NCBI RefSeq assembly: GCF_003595195.1
Contig: NZ_CP032418.1
Coordinates: forward strand, 1,190,501-1,254,500
Source: Paenisporosarcina cavernae
GTDB lineage: Bacteria > Bacillota > Bacilli > Bacillales_A > Planococcaceae
Length of the DNA: 64,000 nucleotides
Reading direction: 5' to 3'
The position numbers were made by a program, and so were the translations under genes. Positions 57,814-64,000 of this stretch are shown piece after piece. Numbering within the stretch: position 1 is the stretch's first letter; each line of letters begins with the position of its first letter. A model generated the notes under the pieces. It saw only the letters and a program-made list of their open reading frames with translations, had not been told where the DNA came from and ran no database searches.

Positions 57814-58698
57814 TTACCACTCCAGTTTCTGTCCAGTAATTTTTTCAATCATTGGCGTTAGCACTACGTAGAGCAAGAATATCGGTACAAAAAATAGGAT
57901 GAGTGAAAAAGCAATAATATTCGAAGAAGGATAGCGAATGACATAGCTAATAATTCCATTAATATTAAAAATGCGCTCGAAAATGACCATAGAGGAAAGT
58001 AAGTACAACACCATCGTTTTACTATGTATAAATAGACTAGGAATAATATTTCTCATCACATGAGAAAAGAAAATCCGTTTTTTACTAAACCCCTTACTTC
58101 TAGCCAGATCAATATAAGGCTTCTCCCATTCATCCCTCACGAGGTGAAGTGAAATTCGATAAAATAAGATTGTCGGGATGACAGCTAATGCTACAATGGG
58201 CAACAAATAACTTTCATTTTGAGCGGTGCCTGCAACAGGGAATAAAAGCGTGCCTGTTTTCTGGTAATAGACCACAATAGAAAATTGAATAATCATGATG
58301 ATAAATAAGTCTGGCAATGATTCAAAAAGTGACACCGTTCTTGTCAGTAAAGAATTCATTTTATGAGAAAGCATCATGGAAATGTATGTAAGCAATACCC
58401 CGTTAAAAATGGATAACAGAAGCGAGGATAAAAAAAGGATGATGGAATAGAAATAGACATCCCAAAAATTCAGGAAAATAGAGAATTCCCGTTGCTTCGC
58501 TCCATGAATAGTTAGATTATCCCAATTGAACAGCGACTGACAAATGAAGACAACGTTTTCAAAAAAAGAAGGTATGGTAAGTTGAACACCTTTTTCAAAC
58601 AGAGCCGGATCAGTCTCCGACAGACTATTCGTAAACAATCCGACAAACGCGCTAATCAGTATAATGCCAATTACGACATAGATAAATCGCAAAAACAC
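57814..58698 (-). CDS. ABC transporter permease, dipeptide/oligopeptide (DppB) type
   Basis: A 294-residue permease with six membrane helices; the EAA-like loop is YIDLARSKGFSKKRIFFSHV. The DppB-type N-terminus is divergent. The GTG at 58698 lacks a good ribosome site. Upstream, AAAGGAAGG is followed in frame by ATT-ATT-ATC and eight more codons, so a rare ATT or ATC start around 58719-58725 is possible. It forms a heterodimer with the downstream permease by inference. Confidence 0.8.
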   Translation of the reverse strand: MFLRFIYVVIGIILISAFVGLFTNSLSETDPALFEKGVQLTIPSFFENVVFICQSLFNWDNLTIHGAKQREFSIFLNFWDVYFYSIILFLSSLLLSIFNGVLLTYISMMLSHKMNSLLTRTVSLFESLPDLFIIMIIQFSIVVYYQKTGTLLFPVAGTAQNESYLLPIVALAVIPTILFYRISLHLVRDEWEKPYIDLARSKGFSKKRIFFSHVMRNIIPSLFIHSKTMVLYLLSSMVIFERIFNINGIISYVIRYPSSNIIAFSLILFFVPIFLLYVVLTPMIEKITGQKLEW

Positions 58699-58897
58699 TT
58701 GCAGTATAGACGAGATAATAATCGACCTTCCTTTCTGCTACTTCATCCTTATAAAAGTAAGAATAAAGAGGATTAAACTGAATTACGCATAAAAAGAATT
58801 TCCTTTACTCCTATTTTCGCCATTTAAGAACAAAACCCTCTAATTTACCAAATAATACCCAGCTAAAGTAAATCATTGTGGTGATAAACTTCATAAG

Positions 58898-58927
58898 AAA
58901 AAGCACTCTCCGAAGAAAGTGCTTTCT
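58898..58927 (-). terminator. Terminator after the SDR gene
   Basis: AAGCACTCTC pairs with GAAAGTGCTT with one mismatch, followed by a T run on the minus strand. The rest of the 236-base gap shows nothing. Confidence 0.7.
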
Positions 58928-58934
58928 AACGTAG

Positions 58935-59687
58935 TTATTTTTTAGTGAAAAATGGTCGTCCCAATCGTTCGATTAACGAAGGACTTAAATCATAGGCTTT
59001 TGTAAGGATAGGCATATACCTCGGTAAATTCACTTCTCGCACTGGTCGATGGATCGATGCTATTATCGCTTCAGCTACTTCACTTGGTTGCATGAGAAAT
59101 TTACCCAGCGAAGTGCGATAAGACGCATTTTTATCTGCTAAATCAAGAAACGGTGTGTCAATTGGTCCAGGATTAATGGTCGTTACAGGAATGCCATATG
59201 GTTGTAGCTCCATCCGTAAAGCGTTCGCATAGCCAAGTACCGCATGTTTCGTCGCGGCATAGACAGCCGCTTTTGGTGTCGCGATTTTTCCAGCTTGAGA
59301 TGCAACAAACACGAGATGTCCTCTGCCACGATAAATCATCGTTTGTTGTAATCGTGCCGACAATTTCATCAACGAGGTTACATTCACTTCAAACATTTCT
59401 TGAATCTGTTCATCTGTAGTTTCATTCGCCAGTGCAAATGTTCCAACCCCTGCATTTAAAATCGCGACATCGATCGCGGGTAAGGTGGAGAACCACTCGT
59501 CCATTTGTTCAGTATGGCGAAGGTCCGCTTGGATGGGATGGATCCCTTTGGATTCCAATTCTGCTAATTTCGCTGCATTCCGGCCAACTGCATACACCTT
59601 CCACCCATTTACCGCTAATTTTGTCGCCAGTTCGTAACCAATTCCACTCGTCGCTCCTGTGATAAGAATGTTTTTAGACTTGACCAT
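58935..59687 (-). CDS. Short-chain dehydrogenase/reductase
   Basis: A 250-residue classical SDR. The cofactor site TGATSGIG is near the N-terminus, NAG lies in AILNAGVG, and the catalytic Ser, Tyr and Lys are in SQAGK and YAATKHA. The C-terminal tail is short. It is probably NADPH-dependent, from the Arg after the second strand (VGRN). The substrate is unknown. GGAG lies 9 bases before ATG 59687; the gene overlaps the end of the MBL hydrolase gene by 14 nt. Confidence 0.87.
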   Translation of the reverse strand: MVKSKNILITGATSGIGYELATKLAVNGWKVYAVGRNAAKLAELESKGIHPIQADLRHTEQMDEWFSTLPAIDVAILNAGVGTFALANETTDEQIQEMFEVNVTSLMKLSARLQQTMIYRGRGHLVFVASQAGKIATPKAAVYAATKHAVLGYANALRMELQPYGIPVTTINPGPIDTPFLDLADKNASYRTSLGKFLMQPSEVAEAIIASIHRPVREVNLPRYMPILTKAYDLSPSLIERLGRPFFTKK

Positions 59688-60618
59688 ACAAAAATACTCC
59701 GTCATCGCGTTTTGTTTCGTTAATCAGCCCTTCTTCTAATAGGTAATCTAACTGTCCGATGGTCTCCGATAACGTTAATCCAAGCTCTTTTTCGTATACT
59801 TTTGGGAATAAACGCTGCGTCACTTCAAAGGTGGAAAGAGCCGTTTCCGCTAGCATGTCGTGAACTTGCATCGCCCGATTGTGTTGTTTCTCTAAGCGCT
59901 CCACAATTAACGTATGTGCATCATCAATCGGATCTCCATGACCTGGATACACGCGTTTCACCGGAATCTCAAGTAATTTTCGTAGTGATTCATTATACTG
60001 CAACATCGATTTGGGACGGCCATCTGATGGATCTGTAGGCGGTTCGATCAATGGGTTGGACGAAATTTTTGGTAATAAAAGATCTCCCCCGATAAGTTCT
60101 CCCGTTGTTTCATTCCAAAAAGATAAATGACTCTGCGCATGCCCAAGTGTTTCCATCACAATCCAACCAGGATGGCCCGGCACTTCGTCCATATCACGCA
60201 ATTCCATATCAAGAGGACGGTTGCCCATTAACGTAACAGGACGTTTCATCTTCTCTACCCAGTGATAATACTCTGCAGGCACTCCTTCTTCTTTTAAACG
60301 ATCTAAATAAAACGCATCATGATATTGAAAAAATGCGTCATCACGTCTTAACCATGCATCATTGTAAGCGTGACCAAGAACTCGTGCATTCGGAAATGCA
60401 TCGAGCCACCCCGCATGGTCTGGATGATGATGCGTTAAAATAATCTGTTCGACCTCTTCAAAGGTGCGATTCGCCTCTGTAAATCCACGGTTTAACGCTT
60501 CTAAAGCTTCAGGCGTTTTAGGACCAACATCGATTAAAGAAAGAACATCACCTTGAACTAAATAACTATGTACATCCCCCACTGCAAATGGAGTTGGAAT
60601 CGTAATTCGCGTAATCAT
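59674..60618 (-). CDS. MBL-fold metallo-hydrolase
   Basis: A 314-residue metallo-beta-lactamase fold enzyme. The zinc motif HHHPDH (HxHxDH) is intact, followed by later His in LGHAQSH, Asp in GGDLL and His in PGHGDP. A C-terminal winged-helix-like domain (about 245-314, LPTQRLFPKVY-type region) gives the YflN/LACTB2-like layout. It hydrolyses an ester or thioester of unknown identity. AAAAGGAG precedes ATG 60618. It forms an operon with the SDR gene. Confidence 0.85.
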   Translation of the reverse strand: MITRITIPTPFAVGDVHSYLVQGDVLSLIDVGPKTPEALEALNRGFTEANRTFEEVEQIILTHHHPDHAGWLDAFPNARVLGHAYNDAWLRRDDAFFQYHDAFYLDRLKEEGVPAEYYHWVEKMKRPVTLMGNRPLDMELRDMDEVPGHPGWIVMETLGHAQSHLSFWNETTGELIGGDLLLPKISSNPLIEPPTDPSDGRPKSMLQYNESLRKLLEIPVKRVYPGHGDPIDDAHTLIVERLEKQHNRAMQVHDMLAETALSTFEVTQRLFPKVYEKELGLTLSETIGQLDYLLEEGLINETKRDDGVFLYGQV

Positions 60619-60702
60619 ATGTGTGCTCCTTTTCAACAATCTACTTTCAGTGTACCGATTAAGCATTGTGCAAGCAAATGAATATTCCTACTACGAACGC
60701 TT

Positions 60703-60711
60703 TGATATAAT
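60703..60711 (+). promoter_or_regulatory. Extended -10 promoter of namA
   Basis: TGATATAAT matches TGnTATAAT exactly, 28 bases before the namA ATG. No strong -35 is seen, as is common for extended -10 promoters. Confidence 0.5.
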
Positions 60712-60739
60712 GATACCCATTAGTGAAGGAGGATGAACC

Positions 60740-61759
60740 ATGGCAAAGAAATTATTTGAACCATTTACAGTGAAAGACGTGACATTTAAAAATAGAATCG
60801 TCATGGCGCCGATGTGCATGTACTCGAGTCATAACAAAGACGGAAAAGTACAAGATTGGCACCGTGTACACTATCCAACACGAGCAGTAGGACAAGTTGG
60901 TCTTATTATTTTAGAAGCAACAGCCGTGCAACCAGAAGGACGAATTTCCGAGGAAGACCTTGGGATTTGGTCAGATGAGCATGTAGCAGGATTAAAAGAG
61001 CTCGTTGATCTAATGACACCATACGGGGCGAAAACCGGCATACAACTCGCACACGCTGGTCGAAAGTCTACAGTAAAAAAAGAGACTTTTGCACCGAGTG
61101 CCATTGCATTCGACGAAAATTACAAAACACCGACGGAAATGACTAAAGAAGATATTGCCAACACCGTTCAAGCGTTCCAGGATGCAGCTCGACGTACAAA
61201 AGAAGCGGGATTTGATGTCATTGAAATTCATGCTGCACATGGATACTTAATCAATGAATTCCTTTCTCCTTTAACCAATAAACGAACAGATGAATACGGT
61301 GGTTCTGATGAGAATCGTTACCGAATCTTACGTGAAATCATTGACGCAATTAAAAAAGAATGGAATGGTCCTCTATTTGTGCGCATTTCTGCTTACGATT
61401 ACACGGATGGCGGAATGACAGCAGAGAAATATGTTCCTATGACAAAATGGATGCACGAACAAGGCGTTGATCTTGTAGATGTAAGTTCCGGAGCAGTTGT
61501 TCCAGCTGCAATTGATGCATATCCTGGTTACCAAGTGAAGTTTGCAGAAACAATTAAACACGACACCCCAATAGCGACAGGAGCGGTTGGACTAATCACC
61601 ACTGGGATTCAAGCCGAAGAAATTTTGAAGAATGACCGTGCAGATTTAGTGTTCCTTGCACGTGAATTGCTACGAGATCCTTACTGGGCATATACTGCAG
61701 CGAAAGAACTTCGAGTAGATATTGAATCAGTAAAACAATACGAGCGCGGCTGGCTATAA
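60740..61759 (+). CDS. namA: NADPH dehydrogenase NamA (YqjM-type old yellow enzyme)
   Basis: A 339-residue FMN-dependent ene-reductase. The YqjM-type redox-sensing Cys26 is in APMCMYSS. The substrate-binding His pair is in EIHAAHGYL, and the FMN-binding residues lie around AGRKST. YqjM homologues reduce alpha,beta-unsaturated carbonyls and respond to oxidative stress. It is divergent from the MBL/SDR pair. AGGAGG precedes the ATG; a terminator follows. Confidence 0.94.
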   Translation: MAKKLFEPFTVKDVTFKNRIVMAPMCMYSSHNKDGKVQDWHRVHYPTRAVGQVGLIILEATAVQPEGRISEEDLGIWSDEHVAGLKELVDLMTPYGAKTGIQLAHAGRKSTVKKETFAPSAIAFDENYKTPTEMTKEDIANTVQAFQDAARRTKEAGFDVIEIHAAHGYLINEFLSPLTNKRTDEYGGSDENRYRILREIIDAIKKEWNGPLFVRISAYDYTDGGMTAEKYVPMTKWMHEQGVDLVDVSSGAVVPAAIDAYPGYQVKFAETIKHDTPIATGAVGLITTGIQAEEILKNDRADLVFLARELLRDPYWAYTAAKELRVDIESVKQYERGWL

Positions 61760-61763
61760 GAAA

Positions 61764-61798
61764 AAGCACTTCGACAAAACATGTCGAGGTGCTTTTCT
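61764..61798 (+). terminator. Terminator after namA
   Basis: AAGCACTTCGACA pairs with TGTCGAGGTGCTT around a 5-base loop, followed by TTTTC. Confidence 0.8.
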
Positions 61799-61854
61799 TA
61801 TGAGGAAAATACTATAAAAGCTGTCGAAATTGTCAACGAAGTGGCTTTTGAAAA

Positions 61855-61917
61855 TCTATTCGTCAGATTGAAGGTTCTATTCGTCACTTTTGCCAATCTA
61901 TTCGTCACTTATCAAAA
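61855..61917. repeat. Three direct repeats of 11 bases at a 21-base period
   Basis: TCTATTCGTCA occurs at 61855, 61876 and 61897, exactly 21 bases apart, which is two helical turns. The 10-base spacers differ. It lies in the gap between namA and the lipoprotein gene. The small open frame through it is simply the repeat read as LFV-type triplets, not a gene. Confidence 0.75.
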
Positions 61918-62009
61918 ATATATCTCCATTATCCAATTACTACTAACGAATCTTCCTTCTCTGTCACTCAACGTTTAGTTCGCTTCAATAAATCAACCGA
62001 TGCTCCGCA

Positions 62010-62426
62010 TTATGGAGCCTGTTGATAATTCTTGGTGGATTGGAGAATTTTCTGCAATTTTTTTGTGTCCGTTTCATTTATTAACGCCACTCCCGAGTCA
62101 CCAAGTAGCAACGCTTTCTGTTCATCTTTTAGAAAAAAGAGCTGAAAATCATCGAGCGTTTCAGGTGGTTCATTCGTCTCGTTAAATAATGTTAAGACGT
62201 AGTGTTCTTGTTGGGGGCGACTCGAATCCGCTTTGTCTTGCCAAGTAACGGCTTGAAAGATCGAGCTCAATTCGAGCAACGTCTCTTCATCTTGGATCAT
62301 CCACACATCAAGGTCCTTTTCCCCTGCCCAAGCAGTATGAAAGTCGACGCGAACAAGTTGCGTTTTAGGTTCGCCACAACCCGATAAAAGGAAGACAAAA
62401 CTAAGCAAAACTAGCCATTTTTTCAT
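62010..62426 (-). CDS. Small lipoprotein of unknown function
   Basis: A 138-residue lipoprotein with lipobox LLSGC, anchored to the outer membrane face. I do not recognise the family. The mature part has alternating acidic and hydrophobic residues and no metal cluster. Its ATG shares one base with the rnz stop (TAATG), so it is co-translated with RNase Z, unusual for an exported protein and a cytosolic enzyme. A weak site AAAGGATG lies upstream. Confidence 0.75.
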   Translation of the reverse strand: MKKWLVLLSFVFLLSGCGEPKTQLVRVDFHTAWAGEKDLDVWMIQDEETLLELSSIFQAVTWQDKADSSRPQQEHYVLTLFNETNEPPETLDDFQLFFLKDEQKALLLGDSGVALINETDTKKLQKILQSTKNYQQAP

Positions 62427-63397
62427 TATGCGTCATCCTTTCTCTCCATCAGCGCAGAATCGATACGGTGGAACGTTCTATTTTTCCATTCATAAGTCGA
62501 AAAATCTTCTGCGATGGTGAGAAATGGAAAAATCGTTTTGCCTTGTTCCAAGAGTGTTCGAACAGCGCTCCCTATAAAGCGAGCACTAATGTGCGTAGCA
62601 ATCAATTGCTTCGCATTAGCAAGCTGAGCAACTTTTGCAGCATCGTGAATAGTCGAGTGTCCATATTCAGCTGCTAATTTTTCTGTATCCCCGTCGAACG
62701 TTGCTTCATGTATTACTAAATCAGCTTCGTCACATAACTGAATAGATGCTTCGCAAAATTTTGTATCCCCTAAAATAGACACGACAAATCCGTCAGCAGG
62801 AGCAGTTGTTACATCCCTACTCTTGACGGTGGAACCGTCTTCTAATTCTACATCATGTCCTGCTTTTAATTGACCGAGAAGCGGCCCTCTCGGAACGCCT
62901 CGTGTAATTGCTTCTTCAAGAATCAACGTTGGTGGTAAAGGTTTTTGGGTAACTCGATACCCAAAAGAGGGGATTACATGTGCAAGCTCTTTCGCTTCCA
63001 CACAAAAGGTGTCGTCTTCAAAAATAACACCCTCAGAAATTTCTACCACCGTTAGTGGGTACTGGAGTGCTGTTTTTGACAGACGAATCGTCGTATGAAT
63101 CCATTCTTTAATTCCTTTAGGACCGTAAATCGTCAACTCAGAATCTCCAGCGAGAAAAGATCGTGAACCAAGTAGTCCTGGCAAACCAAAAATATGATCT
63201 CCATGAAGATGAGTAATGAAGATTTTCTCGAGCTTACGAGGTTTCAGGGCTGTATACAACATTTGATGTTGCGTTGCTTCTCCACAATCGAACAGCCAAA
63301 ATGTTCCTCGTTCTTGCAAGAGTTTCATCACAATTGCAGAAGTATTCCGTTGTTTAGAGGGCATGCCAGCTCCGGTACCTAAAAATTGAATTTCCAC
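62426..63397 (-). CDS. rnz: Ribonuclease Z
   Basis: A 323-residue tRNA 3'-processing endonuclease that removes the trailer after the discriminator base. The MBL zinc motif is HLHGDH (His63, His65, Asp67, His68 from the GTG start). The flexible arm region with GRY/IPSFGY-like features is present. A GTG at 63397 follows GAAGGAAG, and starts one base after the polymerase IV stop; the in-frame codons up to 63454 fall within the polymerase gene. It was named yqjK in B. subtilis. Confidence 0.94.
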   Translation of the reverse strand: MEIQFLGTGAGMPSKQRNTSAIVMKLLQERGTFWLFDCGEATQHQMLYTALKPRKLEKIFITHLHGDHIFGLPGLLGSRSFLAGDSELTIYGPKGIKEWIHTTIRLSKTALQYPLTVVEISEGVIFEDDTFCVEAKELAHVIPSFGYRVTQKPLPPTLILEEAITRGVPRGPLLGQLKAGHDVELEDGSTVKSRDVTTAPADGFVVSILGDTKFCEASIQLCDEADLVIHEATFDGDTEKLAAEYGHSTIHDAAKVAQLANAKQLIATHISARFIGSAVRTLLEQGKTIFPFLTIAEDFSTYEWKNRTFHRIDSALMERKDDA

Positions 63398-63398
63398 G

Positions 63399-64000
63399 TT
63401 AGTCTTCCTTCTTTTTGAGACGAGATGTCCCTTTTTGAATGCTATCTTCACCAAATTTCTTTTGCATCTTTTCTAAAAGTTGCAGAAGCGGTTCTTCTTT
63501 TGCATGCTGTTGAAAAGTGAAAATAGATAATTGTTCCGTCCGATCTTGCATATCTTCCACATTACTGATAGTTATGCCAAGTAACCGAACAGCAGAACCA
63601 TCCCAATGCTTTTCGAAAAGTCGAATAGCTTCCTTTGCAATCATTTCCTGCTGATAATAAAGAACATTTTTCGTGACACTTCGACTCACATTATTCCAAT
63701 CGGCATATCGAATAGAAATGGACAAAGTCGTTCCAGCAAGTTGTTTCGCTTGCAGTCGACGAGCCACTTTTTCACTTAATCGAACAAGAATATTTCGTAG
63801 TTCTTGAATGTCACTTTCATCCACTTCAAGTGTCGTAGAATTACCGACACTTTTTGATTCCGCATGGGCATCAGGATCAACTGGTCTATTGTCCTCGCCA
63901 TTTGCTTTTTGCTTCAACCGAACACTTTTTTTCCCGAGCGTTTCAATAAGGAGTGTATCTTCCATAGTTGCAAGGTCGCCAATCGTGAAAACACCGACAT
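63399..64000 (-). CDS. dinB: DNA polymerase IV, C-terminal part (cut by window edge)
   Basis: The frame is open to the right edge; 200 codons are visible. The leading part (VFTIGDLATMED) belongs to the helix-hairpin-helix region. The little-finger domain follows (about LRNILVRLSEKVARRLQAKQLAG to GITISNVED), with the clamp-binding QLSIF motif. The KKKED tail ends next to rnz. This polymerase copies damaged DNA. The catalytic residues lie outside the window. An Arg/Asp-rich loop region looks normal. Confidence 0.88.
   Translation of the reverse strand, partial: VGVFTIGDLATMEDTLLIETLGKKSVRLKQKANGEDNRPVDPDAHAESKSVGNSTTLEVDESDIQELRNILVRLSEKVARRLQAKQLAGTTLSISIRYADWNNVSRSVTKNVLYYQQEMIAKEAIRLFEKHWDGSAVRLLGITISNVEDMQDRTEQLSIFTFQQHAKEEPLLQLLEKMQKKFGEDSIQKGTSRLKKKED

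Noticed and set aside
61781-61978. 65-codon open frame over the three direct repeats
   Set aside because: Its apparent repeats are the DNA repeat itself, the start lies in the namA terminator, and no ribosome site is present.

Overview
The window is a stretch of low-GC Firmicutes chromosome. Shine-Dalgarno sites are strong and AGGAGG-like, TTG and GTG starts are common, and there are LexA/DinR-type SOS boxes, a sigma-B-type promoter and a CcpC-type dyad before aconitase. The gene order resembles Bacillus: odhAB with a YojN/YojO pair; parC-parE-plsY-yneQ-yneP-acnA; ccdA-yneI-ccdC; xpaC-telA; uvrX-yolD; namA-rnz-polIV. I infer Bacillales, probably Planococcaceae; genus cannot be told from here. 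It reads as core chromosome: I saw no transposase, prophage, CRISPR array, rRNA or intact tRNA. Two genes run off the window, a CobW GTPase at the left edge and DNA polymerase IV at the right. Layout, 1-10 kb: CobW C-terminus, a small unknown gene, a secreted CAP-domain protein, a MATE exporter, an orphan MurG, a GNAT acetyltransferase with an unusual structured leader, a DapF-type epimerase, a PAS/GGDEF diguanylate cyclase and an ArlRS-like two-component system. 10-18 kb: the E1 and E2 subunits of 2-oxoglutarate dehydrogenase, a DedA protein coupled to a small DUF6501-like protein, and a MoxR ATPase/VWA pair. 18-32 kb: xpaC-telA, acylphosphatase, DUF1033, a cold-shock protein, a lipoprotein, DUF1232, a YkpA-like ABC-F ATPase, a second diguanylate cyclase, a CynX-type transporter, MsrA, an LCP wall-polymer ligase, an AI-2E-family permease, a short Spo0M-like protein and a tandem-repeat DNA-binding candidate. 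31-43 kb: topoisomerase IV followed by an MFS transporter, PlsY, YneQ/YneP, a soluble chemoreceptor, aconitase, DinB and AlkD-type proteins. 44-49 kb: a sigma-B-type GlsB protein, a lytic transglycosylase, MscL, a Sco protein, a DUF1659/DUF2922/YvrJ micro-gene cluster, DUF2621 and the cytochrome c biogenesis genes ccdC-yneI-ccdA. 49-64 kb: a heterodimeric ABC exporter in an operon with a YunD-like nucleotidase, NIPSNAP, the SOS pair uvrX-yolD under two LexA boxes, an orphan pair of dipeptide-type ABC permeases, an MBL hydrolase/SDR pair, NamA, a lipoprotein, RNase Z and polymerase IV. Functional groupings: TCA cycle (odhAB, acnA), cytochrome c/oxidase maturation (ccd genes, sco), DNA topology and repair (parEC, uvrX, alkD, pol IV), envelope (murG, dapF, LCP, plsY, lytic transglycosylase) and stress (glsB, mscL, msrA, csp). 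The feature I would look at first is the 288-base interval between the GNAT and dapF genes. Its minus strand can fold into a 66-nt tRNA-like cloverleaf with a perfect T-arm but a defective anticodon arm, followed by two mutually exclusive long hairpins just ahead of the GNAT ribosome binding site.
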